Origin: Eukaryota sp. TZLM1-RC
Lineage: Eukaryota > Metamonada: BaSk clade
Direction: 5' to 3'
Length of the DNA stretch: 64,000 nt
NCBI GenBank assembly: GCA_040285825.1
Contig: JAUPSS010000008.1
Coordinates: 1,240,001 to 1,304,000 of the forward strand
The position numbers and the translations under genes were made by a program. Position 1 is the first letter of the stretch; the number at the start of each line of letters is the position of its first letter. Below are positions 40,631 through 51,500 of this stretch, one piece after another. The notes under the pieces were generated by a model. The model worked only from the letters and a program-made list of their open reading frames with translations, made no database searches and was not told the origin of the DNA.

Positions 40631-42727
40631 TCAACCAAACAATTTCTTAATAATTTCCATACTTTTTTCCTTTGAAAGTTTAATGAGTTCTGGGGGTGTG
40701 GAGGTATCATCATCATGGCCAGTGTGCTTCAATACTCTTTTTGCCTTTTTTGAATTCAGAAAATTTCTAGTTTTCAAATCAGAAAAAACTTCAAAATCAT
40801 CAAATAATGTCAACTCAAATTCATTTTGATTGTCATCAACCAAGGTCAATGATTGAAAAGCTTGACTCTTGAAAGCTTGACTCTTGAAAGCTTGACTCTT
40901 GAAAGCTTGACTCTGCTGAGTTTGGGTTGGTTGAGTTTGTGGTAAATTGTCACTTTGGTAGAGTAGCAATTTGATACCTGATGAATCAGTGGTTGGTTCT
41001 TTGGAAATGAAGGTGACGGAATCCTCTTGAGGTCTGGAGTTTGTGTTCAAAATACTATCAGAAAATCTAGGATTAATTAAAGTTTTTTCCATTGCTCCCT
41101 GAGCAAGCCTGATTGTTTCTGAAGTATATGGATTAACAACGGTCGAATTTTGGTTATTCTGAGCCTCATCACAAATTACCCCATTATTTACTATTTCTTG
41201 ATTTTTAATTCTCTTTGTTTCTTTTTTAAGACATGGTGGTTTGACCAAGTAATTGGCCACTAGAGGTGCTTCATAGGGGGTTGCTTCCTGTAATTCAAGG
41301 CTCTCAACAGAATCACGGTTTGGTTGTTCAGCTGTTTTTGATTCAGTAGTACTTACCACTTTAGCAGTTATATCACTACTAAGAATAGACCCAGAAATTG
41401 TCCGAACCATACAATTACCATAAGGCAAGAATTCAGACATAGAATCCTCATACCTACAAGAATTATTTATTTCACAATATTTACTATAAGGTCTGGTCTG
41501 TGGATCAAACTTGAGATCAAACGGCCTGGAGACTTTCATTGGTGGAGGATTGATTTCTGACAAACGGAGATTTTCTATTTGATGGGATGACCTTTTTAAT
41601 CCAGCAATATTGATTTCTTCGCCTGAATAAGGAAAAGTTGCAGAAACTATCGACTTTTCCGATTCTGTATCGACTAAATCCTCTTCTCTGGGTTCCAAGC
41701 GTAATCGTTTGAGAGAAATTTTCCCATTAGTTCGCCTTTTCGATCCTGGTTGAACAATATTATTACAATTATAAGGGTAGTCGTCCTCACATCCAGAACT
41801 TAGTTCTTCTACTTCACCGGTAAACGGCGAAGAGACAAGCATGATTAAGTGCACCAAATATAAACAAATGGATCTGTTAATCAAATCACCAAATGGAAGT
41901 AATCTAAATAGACTTGTTCTATCCCTTTGCAACTTGGCTATCAAGTGACCAAACACTGTGCTAGTTTTAATACTACCTGAAAGCTTATCCATCCAAGGAA
42001 CAACAAAAGAAGAATTTGAATCACTTTTGATTAGACCCACACAATGATCATACGTTAACTTCCGCTTAAAAGGAGGAGGTACTAGGTGAAAACCTTCAAG
42101 CAGTTCACAGAGCTCCTCCACGACCTCAGGGGGTATCCAGTAATCAGTCTGTGAGTGAAGAATTGGCAATGTCTTGGTTGGTGGGGAAGTGAAAATTCCA
42201 GGTGGAGTGCATAGTGAAGAGGTAGTTGGTGACGTGGCATGAGCTGGTGCTTGCTTGGATTTTGTTGGATGTTGTGATTTTCTGAATGATATTCTTCTTT
42301 GTAGTCTCTTTACAATATTGTTTGGCTTGGAGTTAAACATACTGGATATCAATTTCTCAGAGTTGATTGTTTGAAAAGATAGTACAGAGTTTTTAGTTCT
42401 TTCTTTGGTAGTACTTTGAGCATTTTTGCGAGCATTGGGGTTGGAGGTAAGATGTGCGGTAGGGGTAGTGTTTTTGGTACATTCTACTTTTTGAGCACAT
42501 GCATGCCTGGGTACCGGACTTTGTTCTTGACATTTGCTCACTGTTTCAGAAGGATGGAGTGTTGTGCTTACAACGTTGAAAACGTCTGTGGCGATAGGTG
42601 GAGTATTTGATCGAGTGGTCAATGTAGGAAATGTTATAGAATGATCAGTTGAAGGCAGACCAAGTGACTCATTGTGTTCAACGATATTGCTAGGTTCCCA
42701 TAAGTCTGAGAACAGATCGTCATCCAT
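40631..42727 (-). CDS. Unidentified 698-residue nuclear-type protein
   Basis: Minus-strand frame; the first ATG is at 42727 (upstream in-frame codons are TTG). Most of it is Ser/Thr/Pro/Asn-rich and likely disordered. One ordered segment is visible at about residues 195-310, with helices such as EVVEELCELLEGFHLV and FGHLIAKLQRDRTSLFRLL. Basic patches include KRLQRRISFRKSQ near 145 and GSKRRTNGKISLKRLRLE near 340. Near residue 605 four tandem QAFKS units occur. The C-terminus after them is acidic, then Lys-rich and helical (LSKEKSMEIIKKLFG). No family recognised. The intact length and host-like composition support a real gene, about 420 bp downstream of DNA2 on the same strand. Confidence 0.72.
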   Translation of the reverse strand: MDDDLFSDLWEPSNIVEHNESLGLPSTDHSITFPTLTTRSNTPPIATDVFNVVSTTLHPSETVSKCQEQSPVPRHACAQKVECTKNTTPTAHLTSNPNARKNAQSTTKERTKNSVLSFQTINSEKLISSMFNSKPNNIVKRLQRRISFRKSQHPTKSKQAPAHATSPTTSSLCTPPGIFTSPPTKTLPILHSQTDYWIPPEVVEELCELLEGFHLVPPPFKRKLTYDHCVGLIKSDSNSSFVVPWMDKLSGSIKTSTVFGHLIAKLQRDRTSLFRLLPFGDLINRSICLYLVHLIMLVSSPFTGEVEELSSGCEDDYPYNCNNIVQPGSKRRTNGKISLKRLRLEPREEDLVDTESEKSIVSATFPYSGEEINIAGLKRSSHQIENLRLSEINPPPMKVSRPFDLKFDPQTRPYSKYCEINNSCRYEDSMSEFLPYGNCMVRTISGSILSSDITAKVVSTTESKTAEQPNRDSVESLELQEATPYEAPLVANYLVKPPCLKKETKRIKNQEIVNNGVICDEAQNNQNSTVVNPYTSETIRLAQGAMEKTLINPRFSDSILNTNSRPQEDSVTFISKEPTTDSSGIKLLLYQSDNLPQTQPTQTQQSQAFKSQAFKSQAFKSQAFQSLTLVDDNQNEFELTLFDDFEVFSDLKTRNFLNSKKAKRVLKHTGHDDDTSTPPELIKLSKEKSMEIIKKLFG
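40861..40920. repeat. 15-bp tandem repeat encoding QAFKS
   Basis: The unit CTTGACTCTTGAAAG occurs three times exactly from 40861 and a fourth time with changes, in frame inside the 698-residue gene. Confidence 0.9.
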
Positions 42728-43150
42728 CAACAAGTGGAAATTGAATGCAGGGAATTTTCCGAGTAATATGGATCTACACTACTACCTCCCTTCAATATCT
42801 CTACACGATCTCTTGATTAGCTGGTGTTTGTGATTTGACACTACAATGGCTGTTTCGTTTTTCTATTTTGAATACTGCAAATAAGCAGTATGAGTATCAA
42901 ACGAACTAAAATCGTTTATTCAAAATGCACAAGAAATGTAAATTCATACCAACGATTCGGTTGAATGAAGAAATTACAATTTTGAACAAAAATGAGACTA
43001 CAATAATCAAAAAATGTTGAAAACTTAGCAGTCAGAAAGTCCAATCAAAGTAAATGAGATTGAAACAACAATAAACTAAAGGTAACCAAAACTGCACCAA
43101 AAGTAAATCAAACAAAATAAAAACTATAAATCTATTTAAAATTAACTCAA
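42728..43150. other. Intergenic DNA between DNA2 and the next gene
   Basis: AT-rich; it serves as the 3' flank of DNA2 and promoter side of the 698-residue gene. No distinct motif. Confidence 0.4.
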
Positions 43151-46100
43151 TCAGCTGGGATGAATAAGTGGCCCAACATCAACAACACAGTTTTTTTCTT
43201 GACAATAATTAATCAACTCTTTCAATAAATAAGATTTACAAAGAAACTTTACTGAACCAATAAAAAAGAGTTTCCTTTTAGCTCTAGTGATAGCCACATT
43301 AATTCTTCTCCAATCAGGTAATAGTTTGCCAACTTCTCCTTCGTTGTTAGAGCGAACAAAGCTAAAGCAAACAACCTCAGACTCTGAACCTTGGAAAGCA
43401 TCAACAGAGTTAATGTTGATTGGAAAACGTGTTGCATTAGAAATGGCATGTGTAAGAGCTTCTATTTGGGCTCTATAAGGAGTGATTACTGCAATATTAG
43501 ATGTTGAACAACCAGATTTAAGCAAAGAGTTGACTAGGATTGAGGCAATTGCGGATTCTGTCTCATTTTTAATAGAATTATTTACAACTTCTTCAGTACT
43601 TGCTAGGGCATCGGTGTTACAGAAAACAACAGACACAGAAGGATTGAGAGCACTAACCGCCCAATGGAAAGGATTTGACTGAGAAAAGGCTTTAAAGTTG
43701 GGTAAGGAAAGAGTACTATTCGCAATAAATGAATCATTAGTCCTTAATTGATCTGAATAAATCAAAAAATTAGCCAAATTCGTTATTTCCTTATTCATTC
43801 TATATTGTAAAGGAAGTGAAACCACCGCATAAGGGTGGTTGGCTCCCAAGTAGCAGAATAGCGAGTCAAACGACTTGTAGGAGCTGATGTTACTAGTTCC
43901 AGAGGTTACAGAAGTGGAGGAAATTGGTGCCAACTGCAAATGATCTCCTACTAAAATAAATTTTTTTGCGAGGTTAATAGCACTGATTACCCCTGGAAAA
44001 TCAGTTTGGCTGGCTTCATCTACAATGACCACATCATACTCCAATGAGGACAGTAAAGAAGATCGACTACACTGGGCAAGGGTGGTCGCAATAACAGAAC
44101 AATTATTTAATCTTGCTTTTATTTGCTCTGGATCGCAGAGCCTGTGGACCAAAAAGGGACTGAATTTGTCCTCAAGCAAACCTTGAGAGTCATCAAATTT
44201 GAATCTGATTAGCCGGTATTTCAAGTTCTCATTGGTGCCAACTAAATCAATCAATTTACTAAAGACAGAGTTGACTGCAGCATGGGAATTTGAAGTCACC
44301 AAGATTCTACACTTTCGATCAAAAAGCATCAAGACAAGACAAATATGGGCTATAGTTTTGGACTTTCCAGTTCCGGGCATTCCAAAAATCAAAAAATAAT
44401 CCAGAAAAGTTAAAGCTCTGTAAACGGCGCTCAATTGATAATTATTTAAAACAGAAAGACTTAAATTTAAATCTGCAAGAGAGTTGAAAAGATCAAAATA
44501 AGGCTCGGCAACTGAAGTATCATTTTCGACAATCAGTTGTGAAAAGTCTTGAAAGGTCAAGTCATTAGAAAACTCTGGACGAGAAAGGGAAACTATCAAA
44601 GCCCGTTGCCTGACAGGGACAGTTAGAAACCTCATAAGTGAGCTGATTAAGAAAGAATTGTTGTCATTTGCGGAAGCTTGGTCAATCCTAAATTCAACAA
44701 AACCAAAATACTTTGAAATATTAGAAATAAAGTAATCATTAAACTGCATTGTGCATAATTGATTGGCAATAGGAAGGGGCAAAGGAAACTGGCCTTCAAT
44801 CAAAATGTCATCAGAAACTCTAATAACGTGACCGATTGACTGAGCAAGACCATTACGTTTCCAATCAAAATCAAAATCGCCTATTTTGACGACAGAAATC
44901 CAAATACAAGTTCCTGGAGGACAATCAAACTCCTCAGGCTTTGTGAATACCAATTCCCATTTAGAGTCAGTAAAGTCTTTAAAATTAAATACCCTTGACA
45001 AAGGTCTTGCTGAAATCAATTTACTGGATTGTGGTTGGATAGAGAACTTCCAGAAACAACTGTCTAAAGAAGAAACAGTCTGGTTCAAAGAGAGTGCAAA
45101 ATGATTGACGAAAAGGACTGTTTCTCCATCGGTAGCTGACCGTATTTGATTGACTGTTGACGTGAGACCTTCCAAATCCGGAATGGGCACACACTCCAAA
45201 GCAAGTCTTGATGTAGTGCACGCATCTTTGGAATAACAAGTTCTACAATTACCATTGATGGGAGGTAATTTAAAAGGGAAGGGATGATATAATGGAATTC
45301 TTGGTTTCAAATAGGACGCAATCATGCAGCGACAAGCGAGTAATGCACTGAGTTCTTGATATCTTGGTTCAATCAAATCAAAAGCTTGACTAGGGTTTTT
45401 AACCCCCAAATGGAGCAGGATAACTGAAGTTTCCATTGGGTTTAGTCCAAGAAAATCTGCAACCAAAAGTGAATACAGAAGAGATTGATTCAGATATGAT
45501 TGATTGACTTTAGGAACTAAATCACTATTGGTCAAATATCGTTGACTCGTCTTGACTTCTACAGGAAAACACTTGACTTTACTGGAAACTTTCTCTTGCT
45601 GAGTTTCTTCCACACTGCCTGAAATAACAACGTCTACTTTACCTTTTATTCCAAATATAGGGTTCCATATACGAGTTTCAGCACCAATAAATGAACAATC
45701 TTGGTCAAATTTGATTGAATTACCAGTTTTTTTCCCTAATTTTGATTCAATAATTCCGCCATTTTTAATAAAGTCAACCAAATTCCTGATACTTTTGAGC
45801 TGTTTACTCATCAAATCATGAACAAAACTCAATGATTCTTCACAAGCAGCCAAGGACAATGAATACTTGCCCAAAACAGAATCAATCACATCATCATCAA
45901 CAACTTGGGGGTTTAAAACTACCCATTGAAACACTTCATGTGACATTTGACCAAATAACATCGCAAAACTTTCATTATGACCGCTCAACAAACCATTCAG
46001 CACACTGCTGCGGAGACAACCATAAGGTTGGTTCATTACTGAAGAAATCAAAGTAACTGGGACTAAAACATCAGGGTCTGTGATTATATAAAGATTATTT

Positions 46101-46954
46101 GGTAAAGTTAATTCAAAACAATCCCCCACAAAATCTTTCCACGGCCAATCTTTGGTAGATTCTATTATTAAATACATATATTGCCCAGCAAACCACTCAA
46201 CGTCAAAGTAATAAGAAGAATCAGGAATTGTGAGAGAAACCAACCGCTCATTTACACCAAGAAAAAGTTTCATTTCGCAAATAGACTTTTCAATATCCAA
46301 AATTGTACCATCAACATACTTGAAACCAACAAAAGAGTAAAAAGAGTTTTTATTACCTAGTAAGCAATCTTTATCACCACTAGTCACTTGTGACGAAGTG
46401 ACTGTACCCATCCTTAATTGAGGGGGTTTGGGAAGAGGGGCGGCTGATGACCTTGGGAGAGTGGGAAGGCTAAGTTTTGGTTTCTTGGGTAGCAACTTGG
46501 CCTTTGGTAGAGAGCTTTGTTTGGGTAAGGAAGTCTGACTGGGTAAAGTGAGTTTTGGGGTGATATCGTTGGGGATTTTAGGAGGGAACAGTTTGCGAGA
46601 AGATTTTGGAAGAACCAACTTGGGTTTGGGTTGTGAAGGATTTGGTTGTTTAGAGGGTATCTTGAAGACTATGGGAGGGGGTGCCTGTGAGCTTGGAGGA
46701 GGATTGGATGGTATTGACGAGGACACTGATTCTTGTGAGGGTGGTGAAGGCGAAGAAGGACAAGATTGTTTTGCTGGAGGTTCATCTTTTTTAGATGAAC
46801 CAATGAGTTTAACTCCTTCAAATGCTTTTGAATGCGATGCTGCAGGACGTTTACGAGCACTACCATAATCATAGTCAACAGACACAGAACAAGGGGTTGA
46901 TTGAATCGGAGACAAAGTAGAAAAAGGGTCTGAAGACGAAGACGTCGAGGTCAT
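43151..46954 (-). CDS. DNA2: Dna2-type nuclease-helicase
   Basis: Dna2 trims long flaps of Okazaki fragments and resects DNA ends in the nucleus. The 1267-codon frame starts at ATG (46954) and stops at TGA. Residues 1-190 are Pro/Ser/Lys-rich and disordered. The RecB-like nuclease follows. A first iron-sulphur Cys lies in YGCLRSSVL (about 312), the catalytic Asp in KVDVVI (about 440) and Glu/Lys in FPVEVKTSQ (about 466), and the remaining cluster Cys residues in CRTCYSKDAC (about 568-577). The SF1 helicase has Walker A GMPGTGKSK (about 857), DEASQ (about 977), GDHLQLAPI (about 1004), QYRMNKEI (about 1053), DAFQGSESE (about 1186) and NVAITRAKRKL (about 1217). All key residues are present. Length lies between human (about 1060) and yeast (1522). 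The start codon is close to Fanzor remnant Fz-c2. Confidence 0.95.
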   Translation of the reverse strand: MTSTSSSSDPFSTLSPIQSTPCSVSVDYDYGSARKRPAASHSKAFEGVKLIGSSKKDEPPAKQSCPSSPSPPSQESVSSSIPSNPPPSSQAPPPIVFKIPSKQPNPSQPKPKLVLPKSSRKLFPPKIPNDITPKLTLPSQTSLPKQSSLPKAKLLPKKPKLSLPTLPRSSAAPLPKPPQLRMGTVTSSQVTSGDKDCLLGNKNSFYSFVGFKYVDGTILDIEKSICEMKLFLGVNERLVSLTIPDSSYYFDVEWFAGQYMYLIIESTKDWPWKDFVGDCFELTLPNNLYIITDPDVLVPVTLISSVMNQPYGCLRSSVLNGLLSGHNESFAMLFGQMSHEVFQWVVLNPQVVDDDVIDSVLGKYSLSLAACEESLSFVHDLMSKQLKSIRNLVDFIKNGGIIESKLGKKTGNSIKFDQDCSFIGAETRIWNPIFGIKGKVDVVISGSVEETQQEKVSSKVKCFPVEVKTSQRYLTNSDLVPKVNQSYLNQSLLYSLLVADFLGLNPMETSVILLHLGVKNPSQAFDLIEPRYQELSALLACRCMIASYLKPRIPLYHPFPFKLPPINGNCRTCYSKDACTTSRLALECVPIPDLEGLTSTVNQIRSATDGETVLFVNHFALSLNQTVSSLDSCFWKFSIQPQSSKLISARPLSRVFNFKDFTDSKWELVFTKPEEFDCPPGTCIWISVVKIGDFDFDWKRNGLAQSIGHVIRVSDDILIEGQFPLPLPIANQLCTMQFNDYFISNISKYFGFVEFRIDQASANDNNSFLISSLMRFLTVPVRQRALIVSLSRPEFSNDLTFQDFSQLIVENDTSVAEPYFDLFNSLADLNLSLSVLNNYQLSAVYRALTFLDYFLIFGMPGTGKSKTIAHICLVLMLFDRKCRILVTSNSHAAVNSVFSKLIDLVGTNENLKYRLIRFKFDDSQGLLEDKFSPFLVHRLCDPEQIKARLNNCSVIATTLAQCSRSSLLSSLEYDVVIVDEASQTDFPGVISAINLAKKFILVGDHLQLAPISSTSVTSGTSNISSYKSFDSLFCYLGANHPYAVVSLPLQYRMNKEITNLANFLIYSDQLRTNDSFIANSTLSLPNFKAFSQSNPFHWAVSALNPSVSVVFCNTDALASTEEVVNNSIKNETESAIASILVNSLLKSGCSTSNIAVITPYRAQIEALTHAISNATRFPININSVDAFQGSESEVVCFSFVRSNNEGEVGKLLPDWRRINVAITRAKRKLFFIGSVKFLCKSYLLKELINYCQEKNCVVDVGPLIHPS

Positions 46955-46963
46955 TGCAACATC

Positions 46964-48560
46964 TCAAACAAAGAAGTAACTTAAAGGATAGTCTAAATTT
47001 TGCTCTTTCAAAGTCAGAAAAATCAAACGTGCCAGAATGTCATCACTTTTATTAGAGAACTTATCTAATTTGAAGGTATGGTTAAAAAACGACGTAGCAA
47101 CCTTTTTAAAATAAACAGGACATTTTGCTGAAGTGAAAGCCTCATTAATCATCAATACTTCAAATCCATTTTAGTTCAGAAATTGAATCCATCCAATTCC
47201 TCCAGTAGGTCTGTGATGTTTCAAATTCTTGGAACCTTTTTTTACCATAATCACCCATTAGAATGAAAGTGTCTTTGGGATTGCGAAACTGCTGAACAAG
47301 GCTTTTTAACAACCAACTTTCAATCTTTTGCTTGTGAATAAAAGCTTGCAATTTATGAATGCTCCACAAGTCAAGACTGTAAAAGTCAATTGTCAAAAAG
47401 ACTTGCCGAAGATTGGCAACCGCAAAGTTGGAAAAATCTATAAAAGATGCTGAATTGGATTCAGCAATTCAGCAAACGCGGACAATTCGATGTTTGTATC
47501 TTCAATTGTCATTTCGTTAGACTCTATCATTTGGTTCCTGTCGTAATCTACCTCAGTGTACTTTGTAGCCCATCGTTTTGGTTTTCCATTCATCCTACTT
47601 TTCAAAGACCAGGACATCTGAGTCATTCTCAACCATTTGAATTTCTTGTCTTGATTCATCACCCGACTATTTCTTTGCTGTTCAGTTTCATGTTCAGGTA
47701 CCATGGCTAATTCTTGATCCGTTTTTTTACCCCCAAAATACAATAAATCACGTTTTCCAGGATCACAAACAACAATTTGTTTGTCTTGAAAAGTATCAAC
47801 ATCAACATCATCAATATAAAAATCAGAAATACTAGCCTTGTTGTCTCGCTTACATTTCTGACCTTGTAAATCCCGACGAACAAATTCCACTGCAATATAA
47901 AATCCATCTGTGGATAATGTTGTTGAATTTATAAATCTTTTGGTTGAACATTGGTTGGTTTAAATCTAGAATATTAGGCCAAAAGTCAGATTGCTCAGGT
48001 GGTTTGAATTTCGTAATTTGGGCTAGTGTATTGAACATTTTCAGTGTCTGTGTAGATGATAAATCATCAATTAATGTTTGGTTAACAATTCTCCATAATG
48101 TTCTTGTATCAATAGGAAAATATCCAGGGCCTACAGTGGTTGAAACAGAAAGAAATATGATAATGTTTTCTCTCTTTCTACTGGAGATTTATTGAGCAAT
48201 TGTAATTGCTGGTTTTAAGAATACTTCATGATCTTTTTCAACAGCGTCTGCAAGAAACTCTATATCCACTGGAAACATGATGTAAACTAAATTCTCGCCA
48301 GTGACCAAACTCTCAATTTGACAAATAATTGGTTCAATAAGACCTTCAAATATGTATCTAAGTTCATTATTTGTTGTATCATATTGTTCACATAAATCGA
48401 AAAATTCATCATTCAGAACGTCTGCAGTATTTTCAGGATGATGAAATAAAGAACTCAAGCAATCTCTATCATCTAAAAACAAGTTATTGAATTGACGAAG
48501 CCTAAATCTATATAGTGAAATAATTGTAGATAATGGCGTTGAGTAGCCACAGAATACAAA
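46964..48560 (-). pseudogene. Fanzor (eukaryotic TnpB-like) pseudogene, Fz-c2
   Basis: Close relative of Fz-c1 in opposite orientation. The N-terminal part is longer here, from about 48560 (RFRLRQFNNLFLDDRDCLSSL). The TAA after AITIAQ is at 48191-48189, the same codon as in Fz-c1. The frame then stays open through LIDDLSSTQTL, where Fz-c1 has a TGA. Frameshifts occur near 47925, 47460 and 47250. RuvC-I is VVCDPGKRDLLYF, RuvC-II INEAFTSAKCPVY (second Cys lost). The homology ends near 47085, before RuvC-III. The remaining 130 bp run in the same frame to a TGA at 46964, ten bases before the DNA2 ATG. Its 5' side meets the gag of Ty3-like copy 1. Confidence 0.75.
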
Positions 48561-48566
48561 AATATA

Positions 48567-51500
48567 ATGGCAAAACCTCGCACAGAACGTGACGATTTTT
48601 TGGGGAATAACGCCACCCTCGATAACAAAGGATTCAGAATTCGGTGGTTAGAGGTAATGGAAGTTGGTACCGACTTCTCTGGGAAACTAGATAGTCCCGA
48701 GAACGTCCGCCTCCTACCTGACTGGTTCAGAGTTGGTATAGACAAAATTTACGAAGAGCTTAGCGCCCCCGGAGAGGACTATACGGTAGTTAGAGAGGTT
48801 CATGAATACTACCCAGTCTCACATAGACCAAATTACGTTGAAATGAGACCAGCCTCACAACCTTTCAGGCTCATATATGAAGAATTAGGGGTCACTTATA
48901 GACGAGATGATATAAACATGACGACAGCAGTCATTTCCACATACAGGTCTCCTCCTAATAACAGGAACCTCCAAACAGGCGATTCATGGGTACAGAACAA
49001 GGTTTTCACCTTCACCCCCATCATTGGTTTAGAGAATACACCCTTCAAGAGCATCAGGCCTTTCCGGCCCTCAATTCAACTAAATTTCCAAGATGAATCG
49101 AAATCAGTTCAGGAGCTGCATGTAGACACCTTACCCCAACCAAACACAGGACCAATAGGGTTAGACGTCCTCACAATCCAACCTGGTGATTCATCACAAC
49201 CGATGGAAGGAGTTCCACAATCCTCGGTTGACACCACACACACAACGGGACAAGGTCTTAGTTTACAAGATCTACAGGCAACTGGATCTCAACAACAACA
49301 CAGTCAAAACCCACTCGATCCACGCCTCATATTAAATCAAAACTTACAGTCCCATGTTGGTTATCATTACAGAACTAAGGCCATAGAACATGCAACCATA
49401 CACGAGCCCCCTAGACTCGAATTCCCTGAAACTCAGATGAAAATAGTACATTTCCTCATGGAATTCGCCCTCTGGGACACAACTGGTAGAGACGGAGCTC
49501 AAAACGTCGATCAAATACAGATCCCACAATCCAGCACCCCTCAACAACAAGAACAAATAACGAAGATGATAACCAGTTTAGCTCAGTTGATCTCAGTACA
49601 GAGTGGAGACTCATCTCACATTCAGCAACAAATAGACGATTTACAGTCCAAATTGAATAATATGGAAACACCAAAATTATACAGAATAGATCAAAGCTTC
49701 ATAAAAAAGATAGGGGTACCTGTTCACTCTTATGATCTTTTTAGATCAGTCTTATCAACAGTGAATCCCCAGGGAATCTCAGGTTGCATCCATGCCAGAA
49801 TTATATCTTTCTGGAAACAACAACAACTCGTGAGCATGGAACCTACAGATGCCGAAATATTATTACTACTGTGTAGGAGAAGCCAGTTCACATCATTACA
49901 TGATGCAAAATTAGCTCTTTTTAAACCTAAATTCAACTGGCAAAAGGTAAGTACATCCGCCGACGCAGAAAGAGAATACGCGATTTATATGGAAAATTTT
50001 GGAGACATCTTAAGGATGTGCACATACATATCCGACCCATCGGCCAGAATTGAAGAACTCGATTTTTCAAGAGGGGTATTTACACTGCCAATGTCGACCG
50101 TAGCTAACGACTTCTTAACAGGTCTGGACAACTTGGCATTAACGAGCAATTTATTCGAGATTTACGGTAAACAATCTTTTTGGAACGACAAACTAGTCTC
50201 GTTCAACGATTTAACCAAAGTGGCCAGAGAGAAACTTTTGTATTGGATGCAAGCCGCACCGAACAAGGAAACCATCCAACTACTGAGAAAAGAGGCGAAC
50301 AAACCTAAATTAGAAACAGGAGAATTTCATTCGTCAGAAAGGAAAAGGAGAACCGACCCTGAAGACCAACAATTCCCTCAATTGAAAAAAGGTAAACACA
50401 CCAGAGGGGGACAGAAATTTTGTACCTTTTGTCAAATCCCAGGTCATATTATAACAGAATGTAGGGACCCAACCTGTAGTCGCTCATTGGTCCCTATGAA
50501 TCAAAGAAAAGGCGCCGGCTATGGTAGAGGCCGTGAAAACTTTAGTAGAGGCAGTAGAGGCAATTTTAGTGGCCGAAGTAGAGGCCGTGGTAATTTGTAT
50601 AGAGGAACTAGGGGCCGACGTGGCCGTGGTAATAGAGGTAATACATATCGTGGATATAACGTCCTTAATAACAAGTTTAATAGCAAAAACAAATCATCGC
50701 ATGTTACAGCTCCCGAATTGAATCAGATTTGTTCTTCTACTCAATCGGACAATTCAGCTCAAACAGCCCTCTTAAATCCACTCTCTTTCTTGAACAATGG
50801 AAATAGCAACATAAATAATCAGATTAATGTAATAAATAATACAGAAAGAGATTTATGCAACCGAACAGGTAACACTGCTCCTTGTATAAACCACAACAGA
50901 TCCCAGCAGCCTCAGTTTTTAGAACTTCAGGTAAGAATTAACAGTACAGTCATAAAAGGCATGATAGATACAGCTGCATATTGTTCTGTCATTTCCCTAG
51001 ACCTAGCAAATCTGTGTTCAATGTCCATCAATGAAAACGACATCACACAATTCATCCCTGCTAGTAACGTATCGACCAATTCGCTTGGAAGTGCACAAGG
51101 CATTCTGACGTTCAATGTTGGTAGCATCGCGAACCAAGTTTCAATAAATCATACTCTCCCCATAATCCCGGGTTCAAACAAATTTTTAATTGGGGTAGAC
51201 ATGTTACAACAACTTGGGTTATTGACATCTGACCGTTTAGTAATTGTACTAGACGAAGAGCGCCGCACTTTACTAAATGCTGAAACCGAATTTGATAACA
51301 GAATTAAAACTCACCAAATCGGTCATGTAGAATCTATTCCCAGCAGTGAAGAAGATTTTACCCAGCAATTAGATAGATCTGGATGTGAGATTAAATTAGA
51401 TGATAGTGAGTATAATAAGAGTTTGTCTGATATATTAGCTCAATACAAGGACGTATTCAGCGAAACGCCCAATAAAGAAGGCATCGATTGTCCACCCATG

